Assembly: GCA_033961575.1 (NCBI GenBank) | Contig: CM066730.1 | Location: forward strand, 150,005,523-150,069,522 | From: Aselliscus stoliczkanus | Taxonomy: Eukaryota; Chordata; Mammalia; Chiroptera; Hipposideridae | DNA: 64,000 nucleotides | Reading direction: 5' to 3' | Part shown: positions 44,071 to 55,200 of the stretch, one piece after another | Numbering within the stretch: the first letter of the stretch is position 1 | Layout: every line of letters begins with the position of its first letter | Program-made: the position numbers and the translations under genes | Notes under the pieces: generated by a model | Told to the model about the DNA's origin: nothing | Databases searched by the model: none | Seen by the model: only the letters and a program-made list of their open reading frames with translations

Positions 44071-44262
44071 TATTGATTTCACCCTCTTCGGCCACTCAGG
44101 GTTAATCAGTTGGGAACCTGGCAGAAACAGCACCCTCAGATGGGATAGTTGATGAAAATTTAATAAGGGGCTATTCCGTTTCCAGTCCCTTTCATCCCTG
44201 TTTCTGCAACTCGCAATGATTCACTCAACAATTATGGAGCACCTACTTATTGTCTAGTGAGG

Positions 44263-44308
44263 GACTTTCAAGTACATAAATTGGGCAGACTTTCAAGTGC
44301 ATAAATTG
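44263..44308 (+). repeat. 25-bp tandem duplication
   Basis: 'gactttcaagtacataaatt' repeats after 25 bp with one base changed. Confidence 0.8.
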
Positions 44309-44882
44309 TATCATAAATGCAACAATAAATTTATAAGTTGGGTGTTATAAGGAGTGCAAAAAAAGCAACTCTGTGAGGAGGGAGGTGTGAGTCAAGGCAG
44401 GTTTCAAAAAGGGTGATTGATTCATGTTCAGTTTTGAAGGTTGTCTGCTAAAACCAAAGGGCCACAGCATGCGCGGAAACGCAAGGAATCACATGGTGCT
44501 TTTAGGAAGTTACGTGCGGCTATACAGGCTGGAAGAAACATTGGGTGGGTGTGAAGAAACTGAGAGATAAGGCGGTGTAGTTAGATCATGCTTGGCGCTG
44601 TGCTCCAAGTGAGCTTCGTAGTTTTGGAGTTATTAAATTTGCATTTTAGAGAGATGATTCTAGCCTCAGTGGAGAGAGTGGACCGAATGGGGCAAGAATA
44701 GAGGCAGAGAAGCGGGAAAACAAGTCTAGGTCTTGGCTGGGTGGGCCAGCAGATACCCTTTCTCAGCTTTGGCCTTTCCTGACATCCTTGGCCAGCGCTG
44801 CGCCTCTGCGGGATCTCCCTCCCTCCTCCTCCCCGAGGGCCCCGCAGGCGGGCGGGGAAGCCAAGCGAGGGGTGGCCCTGCT

Positions 44883-44891
44883 TGGGTGGTC
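44883..44891 (+). promoter_or_regulatory. PTCH2: GLI consensus site in PTCH2 promoter
   Basis: TGGGTGGTC, an exact GLI site, 407 bp upstream of the PTCH2 ATG and inside the CpG-rich promoter. The same motif mediates Hedgehog response at PTCH1 (established). Confidence 0.7.
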
Positions 44892-45240
44892 TCCTGCCCT
44901 GCCCCCTGCGGCGTTGTTGCCTAGCAGCGGATCCGGCCGCGCGGCTTCGGGTAATTTGTGGGCCAGTCAGCCAATGAGAGGACATCCCCCCGCCTGCTCC
45001 CTTTTTCTGGGGCTATAGACGCCTCCTCGGCACTGCGGTCGCCACCTCGAGCCGCGCCGGGTGTTGCGGGCTCGCAGGGCTCACTCCTGCCGCCGCGCCC
45101 CGGACCGGTACCGCCTTGCACTCCTCCGGGTCACAGCCACCGCGTCACTCCAGCACCGGACCCTCACCCACGCCTGCGCCTTAGCAGCCCCGCTGAAGCC
45201 TGACGCGGAGCCCCACGGTACAAGGGAACCAGGCCAGCCT

Positions 45241-45258
45241 ATGGGGGCTCCCAGATAA
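45241..45258 (+). promoter_or_regulatory. PTCH2: Upstream ORF in PTCH2 leader
   Basis: ATG at 45241 opens a 5-codon frame (MGAPR) ending TAA at 45256-45258, 39 bp before the main ATG. It has G at +4 but C at -3. The main ATG (A at -3, G at +4) is stronger. Confidence 0.5.
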
Positions 45259-45297
45259 CGCGGGTTGGGGGTGCCCACGCCCCCCATTCCCGCCAGC

Positions 45298-45369
45298 ATG
45301 GCTCGGCCGCCGCCTCTCGGGGAGCTGCCCCCGGACTACACACCCGCAGCTCGATGCGCAGTACCCCAG
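45298..45369 (+). CDS. PTCH2: PTCH2 exon 1
   Basis: Encodes residues 1-24, [20 protein letters not shown] then AVPQ. Strong ATG context; donor 'gtgagt'. Confidence 0.95.
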
Positions 45370-46151
45370 GTGAGTAGAGGGAAGCCGGAGAGGGATGAGG
45401 GAGGAAGATTGGGAAAGGGTCCAGAGACCCCAGGTTTGTCACTTGGGCCTCTGCAAGGTGTGATGTCTCTAAGTTCTGTGTGTGCCTGCCTGCCGGGGAA
45501 AGGTGTGTGTGAGTGTACTGTGTCTCCTCCGCATCTGGCCAGTGAGAGTGAGTGTGTCTCTGGGTTCACCTCTGTCCACCTGAGAACAGGTGTGTCTGTA
45601 GGTATCCTACTCTAAGGAAACAGGCCTATGCCTTCCTCAGGTGTGTAGGCTATAGGGGCAGGGAATAGAGTTAAATTTTTTGCCAAGTTTGGCGCCAAGG
45701 GTGTACACATAGAGAGAAAGGGAAGGATTTCATGCATTTTCAGTAATGCCTGGCTGACCCTTCTCTTTCCATCCCAGATCCTAACTGGGAGCCTGAAGGC
45801 TCCACTCTGGCTTCGTGCTTACTTCCAGGGCCTGCTCTTCTCTCTGGGCTGCGGGATCCAGAGACACTGTGGCAAAGTGCTCTTCCTGGGACTGTTGGCC
45901 CTTGGGGCTCTGGCACTGGGCCTCCGCGTGGCCATCATTGAGACAGACCTAGAACAGCTCTGGGTGGAAGGTGAGTGTGGACACTGACCATATAGCTGTT
46001 TGGTATGGTGAACCCCAGGCAAGAACAGGGTGAGGAGTTGGCTACTGAGTTCTAGGTGGCTTGGCTCTGGGTCTGGAAGGACCACCTGCCCACCAGAGCC
46101 TGGGCATCTAGGAGATGATGGAGTCCTATGACTAGGTATATAGAATATTTA

Positions 46152-46213
<62 letters not shown>

Positions 46214-49200
46214 TTAGTTTAGCATTTATTCCCAAACTTTTATGTGTATTTTTGACTGCATGGCAGGGTTTATAAAGGCAATTTTAAAAGATCCATCTTT
46301 CAGTAGCAAGGAAAGTAAAATATATACTGGAATATAAAATACAATACAATACAAAGCAGAATATGATTATGTGGTATAAGACAAGGCAGAGAGAGATCAT
46401 ATCTGACCAGAAAAATCAGGAAAGTTTGTACTGGAGGGCTGGGGAAACTGAGTAAATCATCGGGCAACCCTCCAGGGAGAAGAACTAAGCACCCAGCTCC
46501 CTTGCAGCCATTTAATGGAGCACAGAATCTCTACTTTGAGGCAACAGCAGGGTCCAATGGGACCAAATCCTTACTTCCTAACGGAAGCATTAGATTAAAA
46601 TGATTTCTTATTAATAATTTCAGCATAACTCATTTCCTGGGGTTTCATTTCACATGGCAGCCCTGTAACAGATTCAAACTCCCCTCTGTCCATGCCTGGA
46701 AATTTGCATTTGTGGGCTCCCCCAAACCTCCCCCAGCATTGGCCCACACCCAAAGGCAGGGCCCAGGTTAGTGTCTCACACCCTTGAGTTATTTCAAATA
46801 CTGGCAATCTCTAGGATCCAGAGCAGATGTTTCTTGGAGCCTGCCTGCCTGCCTGCCTGCCTGTTGGGCTCCCACACCCCATCCCCACCCTACCCCAGCC
46901 CTCTGCAGACTCGCATACATACACACTGGAGGCCAGCCCTGGGGTCCAGAGCAGATGTTTCTCTGTGCCTGCCTGCCTGCCCCCAGCCCCGGGACACACA
47001 TGTGCATACATGCACAGACACACACCCCTGCTGCCTGGGTGGTCCCAAATTACTCTTGGATTTCCTGCCACAATAGAGGCTGTCTCCCCCCTCCTCCTCC
47101 TCCTTCATTCCCTAGATCTTCCCCCATCTCAACACTGCTTGAACCTCCATGATTCCTCATCCCCTCTCCTACACTCCAGCACAGGACCGGCTAGATCCCA
47201 CCCGATTTTTGCTGCTGTCTGTGGGAGAGTAATGTGAAAGGGTGGTAGCCAATTCCTGAGCCTTTTTCCTTTATTTCAGAATATCACTCTGTCTTGTATC
47301 GGCTCGGGCTGGGGATGAGGTAAAAGCAGTGATTTTTGACCTGATCTTTTTTTCTACATCTGTAGTTGAGGCTTCTCCCAGCAATGTCCTAGGCAATGAG
47401 GAGCTGATCACAGTGAGGATTGAAGGGCATTCTCTCTTCCTTTCCATTTTGCTAATAAAGAAAGAAGCAGGACATTGGCTATCAGAGTTCTGGACCAGGG
47501 TTGAGTCCAGCTTTGTCATGGTGAGATCTGGAATGTGACCTCTGATCAATTTTAAAGCTAAAGGGCTCTGAGATAGATTGTTCTCTAAAATAAAAATCAC
47601 AACATCTAGCCCAACTAGTACTTACAGAAACAGTGATAGAGATGGTTTGAAATTGGAGCTATCCCTGGAGATAAGAAACACAGCCATCCTATCTAGAAGG
47701 CAGAGGATGGCCACATATCAATCAGTTGGTGGAACCATTACCCACTAAAATTTGCTTACTCTGAAATGGTGGGCGTCAGCCTCAGTTCTTGCTCACCTAA
47801 TTAGTTACTACACCAGCAAATTCTTCCTTCTTACCCTCTCTCATAACAGACCCCTCCTTCCCACCCTTGTGGCCATTGCGCTAGTTGAAGCCTTTTTCAG
47901 TCTCTGTCAGTATACTCCTGATCGTAATATTTAGAATGCTTTTAGCCACATGAAAGAGAAAGAAAGGAAAGGAGGGAGGGAAGAAGGAAGAAGATTTGAT
48001 TTATTATCCCCTGTAACAAGAAATCTGGCAGTAAATAGTAGAGAAGTACCAGAATAGTTAATTCAGCAACCTGCGGACATGAGCAAGGACCTAGGTTCTT
48101 GCTATCTTTCTCTGCCATCTTCAGCATGTTGGGCTTTTGTACTCAAGCTTATCACCTCCTTGTCCCAAGGTGGCTGCTGCAGGGTCAAAAAAGGAAAGGC
48201 ATCCCTCTCTTGCCTCCATTTTTTTTTTTTTTCAGCTGAGCCATCCTGCCACCTGTTGGCAGCTCAGTGGCAGCTCACCTCGGGCTGGGCATCGAACTGC
48301 TGTTGCTCAGAGCTCAGCTCGCACTCTTGAGCGAGCTCTTAACCAACTGAGCCACTCAACCGGCCCTGGCACAAAAGCTTTTAACAAATATCGATTCTGA
48401 TATCTCCTTCTGTTCTACTTCCTCCCCACTCACAGTCTTTTTTCTCCAGTTCTTTCTCATTTTTCAGTCACATCATTTATCTCCCAGCAACTATTGAATA
48501 ATAACTTCATATCTGTGCCTACTCTGTGCTGGGCAAATTCTTAAGTACTTTGCCTGCATTGGTTCTGATTCTACTAAGGTAGCCATCGTCCCCATTTTAT
48601 AGATGAGGAAATTGAGGGTCAGAAAGACTAAGTAATTTGCCCCAAGCGCAGACTAAGTGTCAGAGCCAAGGCTTAAAGGCAGGTCTGTGCTGTCCCCCAC
48701 TCCTGCTGTCTCTTCTTGGCCACAAATACATCCCAGTTCATCTGTACTTATCTCGTCCTCATTGTTGTCAGCCAAGCTTTATCTTTTTCTCTTCCTCATT
48801 TCTTTCTGAGGATTCTTCATTCTCTTTGATGTTGTATTCTCAGTTATCAATATTTCTTGCTCTTCTTTCTTATTAGCTCTGTGAGTTCCTTCTTCCCTGC
48901 CTCCTTCCCCTCACCAAACTCATTTACTATGGGAGCTCATCTCTCTGCTCCCCTCCCGTCCCTCCTTGTGGCAGCTCTGGTCTGAGCCTAGTAAAATAAA
49001 CACTGTAGTACAGGCTGGAGAAGGAGAGAGGAGTAAGGGGAGGAAGAAAAAGAGTAAGTAGAAGGGGGCAGGATGGCTGTGTGAAACTGGATTCATGCGG
49101 GAAGGGCAGGGAATGTGTTTTGGGTGAGGGGATGCGAGCATAGGGGTAAATCCGTGTCGGGGAGTTACCAAAGGTTTGGGGCTCTCATGAGTAAGAGGAT

Positions 49201-52200
49201 TATGTGGGTTTGAGAAAGAGATTATGGAGCATGATGTTCCCAGGGGCTAGAGACTCAGAGAAGCAGTCCATGTGGGCCCCAGGAGTGGCAGTGACTGACA
49301 GGAAGGCGCCCTAAACAGGCAGAAGCAGAAGTGGGTCTAAGACCAGATCAAGTCCACAAAGCCTCCAGGGTGGTTTGGCACTGGCCCCCACCCTCCACCA
49401 GACCAGTCAGGTCATATCCCCTTAGAGCGTTGCCACCTCCCCTAGGCCTAAGTGACAGCATGACTCCAAGGCCAGCCTAATGCAAGACCTGAGGGGCACT
49501 GAGATCAAGGAGACTAAGGCGCTGGCACTCCCTGTCGTCCGGACAGTGAGACTGGTGAAAGGAACCTGGACCCCTTCCTTCTCCATGGCCCACTCTGCTG
49601 TCACGTCTACCAGGGCGCATGAGCTGATTCTGGGTGCTTTCTTGCATGAGTGGAAGCAGTATGTTGACAGCATCACACTGGAAGCCCCTCTGATCCTCCC
49701 CTCACCTGTGCCACCGCAGGATCCATTGTTACCAGGCAGTCCCATCCCTACCCTCGCAGCAGAACAGTTTATAAAAACCGTATATGGAAGGGCCGGCCGA
49801 GTGGCTCAGTTGGTTAAGAGCTCGCTCAAGAGTGTGAGCTGAGCTCTGAGCAACAGCTGTTCGAGGCCAGCCCGAGCTGAGTTGCTGTGGAGCTGCCAAC
49901 AGGTGGCAGGATGGCTCAGCTAAAAAACAACAACAACAACAACAACAAAATGTATATGGATATAAATAATTGCCTCGGGCACCCTGAACTAGGAATCTGC
50001 CCCAGCCTAGACCTGTTCTCTTAGGAGACCCTCCCAATGGCAGCCTTCCTATGGGCCCCTTCTGTCCCTCTTGTCTTCCTCACCAGAGCAGAGAGGAACT
50101 GAGTGAGGGCTGCCTTACCAGGATGCCCCCAAAATCCCAGCCCTGGCCCAGCTCATATTGATTTCTCATTTTTAAGTTATTTGCCCCAAACCTAGCCAAC
50201 CTGGTTCGTACTTAAATGTCAGACCACACAAGAATTCCATAGAGCCCCACAACGGAGGCCCCTCGCTTCTCTGGCAGGACTCCGGATTACCAGCAGAGGG
50301 ACAGGTGGCTCTGGAGTCAGCATGACCGTCAAGAAGAAGGCAGGGGCTCCTCTGAGCTGCACTTCTCCCACTTGTCCCGGGAGCCTCTGTGGCTTAGGGT
50401 CTTATGTTCCCCAGCGCTCTGACCCACCGAGCTTCTTTTTCCCAGCTTTCTCTCTCTATTCTGGCAGTGGGCAGCCGGGTGAGCCAGGAGCTGCATTACA
50501 CCAAGGAGAAGCTTGGGGAGGAGGCTGCATACACCTCCCAGATGTTGATACAGACCGCACGCCAGGAGGGCGAGAACATCCTTACACCTGAGGCCCTTGG
50601 CTTCCACCTCCAGGCAGCTCTCGCAGCCAGTAAAGTGCAAGTATCACTCTATGGAAAGTGAGTCTGGCTGAGCCCCTGAGCCAGTGGGGGTGAGGCATGC
50701 TATGGCAAGGCTGGAGCAGGACCCCCTCTCCTGCTGATCTCCTGTCCCCTGGCGACTGTAGGTCCTGGGATTTGAACAAAATCTGCTACAAGTCGGGAGT
50801 TCCCCTAATCGAAAATGGAATGATTGAGCGGGTGAGTTATCCTGAGCTGTTGGGTGGAACATTTTCTGCAGTAGGGGAGGGCTCGGAAAAGCTCCGGGAG
50901 GTTAAAAGTCGGGAGATGGGGGGTTGCAGAGGGCATCCTACAAAGTTTGCAGAGAAGGGATCCCAGGGACAGGACTGATATAGCCTGGGGTGTCCCTGGC
51001 AGATGATTGAGAAGCTGTTTCCGTGCGTGATCCTCACCCCCCTCGACTGCTTCTGGGAGGGAGCCAAACTCCAAGGGGGCTCTGCCTACTTGCCGTGAGT
51101 GCCACCACAGCCGCTCCCAGGGCCCTGCCTTGTCTTGTGCTGGGACTTGCCCAACAGAAAAGAGGGGTGGGGAGTAAAAATAATGATCAAAATCTTCCTA
51201 AGGGCCTAAGGACCTCCCACACCGGGGTCAGAGCACAGGCTGCCCCAGAGCTCTCTCCATGTCCCCGGTCTCCTCCGAAGGAAAGGCAGACCTATCTTAT
51301 TCAGACAGAACAAAACACAAAGATTTGTAAGACCTGAGCAAAGAAGGAAAAAGATCCCCAGAAAGAGATTTTGCCAGGGAGATTCAGCTAGGGGTCAGTT
51401 GAGCTGCTGTCCAGGCCAGAAAGAAAACCTGTTCGAGACATGTGCCTGTGGGGTTGTGTACTAGAAGAACCAAGGGTAGATGGCTTGGGAAGGGACTCAG
51501 TGAGGCTTTTCTGGCCTTTTCCATATATTAAGTACTTTCTGTCCTGATGTCCATCTCAGCCCTTTGGATCTGCCCACAGCTCACTGCAGCAACCTGGTGG
51601 GCTAGTATAGCCTGGGAGCTCTGGGAAGCTGAGTCTGCATACTCTGCATATGGAGGGACAAATGAGCAGCTGGGGGATCGGGGGGAGGATGCAGCGTTCC
51701 CTAGCAGCAGTTTAGATGTTGAGAATTGATTCCTGATCCTCACCAGCCATGGGCTTTCCCCTCAGCGGCCGTCCCGACATCCAATGGACCAACTTGGATC
51801 CCAAGCAGCTGCTGGAGGAGCTGGGCCCCTTTGCCTCCCTTGAGGGCTTCCGGGAGCTGCTAGACAAGGCACAGGTGGGCCAGGCCTACGTCGGGCGGCC
51901 CTGTCTGAACCCTGACGACCTTCACTGCCCGCCTAGTGCCCCTAACCATCACAGCAGGCAGGTGGGTTCCAACCAGGTCTGCCAGGGAAAGGTTATTTTC
52001 CTTCCCTTTCCCTTTCTCATAGGTTCTTCCATTCTGGGAGACAGCAGATGGTACTCTGTGCTCAGCCCCCCATTTCCTGGACATTGTTACCTTGTCCCCA
52101 TTGGTCTAGACACCTAAAGTGTTCCATTCTCATTCAGTTCTAAGGAACCCTCAAGTGGTATATGAGTTCCTTTGTCCTTTTCTAAGTCAGAAAGGCTGGA

Positions 52201-55200
52201 CTTTATCAAAATAGACTTGTACAGGGAAACTGAGGACAAATTAGCTAAGCATGAGTATTGTACCTAGTTTCCTGAGTGTCTTTGTAGCCCTGTGAATGTG
52301 GACCTTTTACCCACGGAAGTTAAGGCAGCTCCTCCCAGCAGCCTATTTCCAGACCTCAGCTCCCTCTTGTGGCCTCCTGTCTGCAGGACGCTAGCTGTTC
52401 ACTTTCAGTGTTGGCAAAAGGCTCAGGAGATAGTTACATACTCTGCAGGCCTCCATGGTTCCTGAAGGTATCAGCCTAGGGACACCACTTATCCCCAGCC
52501 AGGGCTTGAGTAATAAACCCCTCCTCTGTCCGCCTCCAGGCCCCCAACGTGACTCAGGAATTGAGCGGAGGCTGCCATGGCTTCTCCCACAAGTTCATGC
52601 ACTGGCAGGAGGAATTGCTGCTGGGAGGCATGGCCAGAGACCCCCAAGGACAGCTGCTGAGGTAGGGCCTCCCCTGGCAGTTGGCAAGGGGACCCCAAGG
52701 ATGGGAATCCACACTCTGATTTTAGGCAGCACTAGGTATTCAGGGCAGCTCTGACCCCTAATTCTCCTGCACCTCTCACCAGGGCAGAGGCTCTGCAGAG
52801 CACCTTCCTGCTGATGAGCCCCCGCCAACTGTATGAGCACTTCCGGGGAGACTACCAGACGCATGACATCAGCTGGAGCGAGGAGCAGGCCGGCACAGTG
52901 CTGCAGGCCTGGCAGCGGCGTTTTGTGCAGGTCAGTGTGGGGAAGGAAGGGTGGGGCGGAGCCCTGAGGCCACTCCCTCCGTCTGCCCCTCAGACCCACC
53001 CTGTCTCTCCAGCTGGCCCAGGAGGCCCTTCCTGAGAACGCGTCCCAGCAGGTCCATGCCTTCTCCTCTACCACCCTGGATGACATCCTGCACGCTTTCT
53101 CTGAAGTCAGTGCTGCCCGTGTGGTAGGAGGCTATCTGCTCATGGTGGGTTCCACTCCTGGCCCATTGCCCCACCTCCACCTGGTGCCCACCCTGGGAAC
53201 GCTGTCAGAGACAGTGCCTCTCTCTCCACAGCTGGCCTATGCCTGTGTGACAATGCTGCGGTGGGACTGTGCCCAGTCTCAAGGTGCCGTGGGCCTCGCT
53301 GGGGTGCTGCTGGTGGCCCTGGCAGTGGCTTCGGGCCTTGGGCTCTGCGCCCTGCTTGGTATCGCCTTCAATGCTGCCACTACCCAGGTACATCAGATTG
53401 TAGGGCAGACTTGGGTACCGACAGCTCAAGCTGCTCGATTCCTCCAGCTTCCCTCCCCTGTACCCCTCCAGGTGCTGCCCTTCTTGGCACTGGGCATCGG
53501 CGTGGATGACATATTCCTGCTGGCACATGCCTTCACAGAGGCTCCACCTGGCACCCCTCTCCAGGTGCGGCCTCACCCTCCAGCCTGGGCTCATCTGAGT
53601 TCAGCACAGAGGTTAAGAACCTCTTGGTTTGGGTGACCTTGGGCTGGTAATTAACCTCTGCGCCTCAACTTTCTCATCCGTAAAAGGGGTAATAATATGG
53701 CTGTGTCGTGAGGGTTGAGGTGAGGATCAGTGAGATAAGCCGAGTGCTTCGAACGTGCATGACACATACATGGTACTCAATAAATGTTAGCTGCTGTGTG
53801 GTCATTGTCCCTCCTCTGCCGAGCCTCCCCTCACGCTCCCCTGTCCTGGCAGGAGCGCATGGGCGAGTGTCTGCAGCGCACGGGCACCAGCGTCACACTC
53901 ACATCCATCAACAACATGGTTGCCTTCTTCATGGCTGCTCTCGTCCCCATCCCTGCACTGCGTGCCTTCTCCTTGCAGGTGAGGCCTCACAGAAAGGGCC
54001 CAGACTCAGGGTGGGCGTGGAGCTAGGGGCATGCTTCATCCAGCCTTTGTGCCCCTTCCTGTCCATCCCCCAGGCGGCCATAGTGGTTGGCTGTAACTTT
54101 GCAGCCGTGATGCTTGTCTTCCCAGCGATCCTCAGCCTGGACCTGCACCGGCGCCACTGCCAACGCCTTGATGTGCTCTGCTGCTTCTCTAGGTACTGTC
54201 CCTGAACCCCCACTCCCACTCCCACCCCACCAGGCCTTCCTCCTTGGCCCCATCCCATCCCCTCACCAGTATTTCCAGGCGCAGACATGTCACCCCCTCT
54301 CTCTGCCTCTTTCAGCCCCTGTTCTGCTCGGGTGATTCAGATTCTGCCCCAGGAGCTGGCGGATAGGACAGTACCAGTGGGCATTGCCCACCTGACTGCC
54401 ACAGTTCAAGCCTTTGCCCACTGTGAAGCCAGCAGCCAGCATGTGGTCACCATCCTGCCTCCCCAAACCCATCTGGTGCCCCCACCTTCTGACCCACTGG
54501 GCTCTGAGCTCTTCGGCCCAGGGGGGTCCACACGGGACCTTCTGGGCCAGGAGGTAACCAGGCAGAAGGCAGCCTGCAAGTCTCTCTCCTGTGCCCGCTG
54601 GAATCTGGCCCATTTCGCCCGCTATCAGTTTGCGCCCTTGCTGCTCCAGTCACATGCCAAGGTAAGACTCCAGGCCCAGAAGAGTCAAGGTGGGCCAGGG
54701 TTTAGGCGTCTCTGGGCCCCAAGAAGGGCAGGGGGCCTCACCCACCACCTGCCAGCTGAGGGACATCCCTGGGCCTCCATCTGAGTTGCCATTCCCCATA
54801 GGCCGTCGTGCTGGTGCTCTTTGGGTCTCTTCTGGGTCTGAGCCTCTACGGAGCGACCTTGGTGCAAGACGGTTTGGTCCTGACAGATGTGGTGCCGCAG
54901 GGTACTAAGGAGCATGCCTTCCTGAGCGCCCAGCTCAGGTACTTCTCCCTGTACGAGGTGGCCCTGGTGACACAGGGTGGCTTTGACTACGCCCACTCCC
55001 AACGAGCCCTCTTTGATCTGCACCAGCGTTTCAGTTCCCTCAAGGCCGTGCTGCCCCCACCTGCCACCCAGGCACCCCGCACCTGGCTGCACTATTACCG
55101 AAACTGGCTACAGGGTGAGAGGCAAGGAGAGCTGCAGGGAGGGCTGCTGCAGAGGGGAGGAAAAAAAAAAAAAAAAAAACAGGGCCACAGGCTAACTGCA

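Larger units (their letters stand above)
44770..45400 (+). promoter_or_regulatory. PTCH2: PTCH2 CpG-rich promoter
   Basis: GC- and CpG-dense stretch covering the PTCH2 start. It contains a CCAAT box at 44971-44975, a TATA-like 'ctatagac' near 45012, and the GLI motif at 44883. A start site somewhere around 45030-45050 is inference from those spacings. Flanking DNA is CpG-poor. Confidence 0.75.
45971..50467. other. PTCH2 intron 2 (4.5 kb)
   Basis: The longest PTCH2 intron. It carries a (TG)n(AG)n tract, a 128-bp-period duplication, a GLI motif, two B SINEs and a MIR. The rest is unique DNA without recognised exons. Confidence 0.8.

Noticed and set aside
44581..44985. 134-codon minus-strand frame in the PTCH2 promoter
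   Set aside because: GC-rich DNA favours long chance frames. The composition is Arg/Gly/Pro-rich and no family is recognisable.
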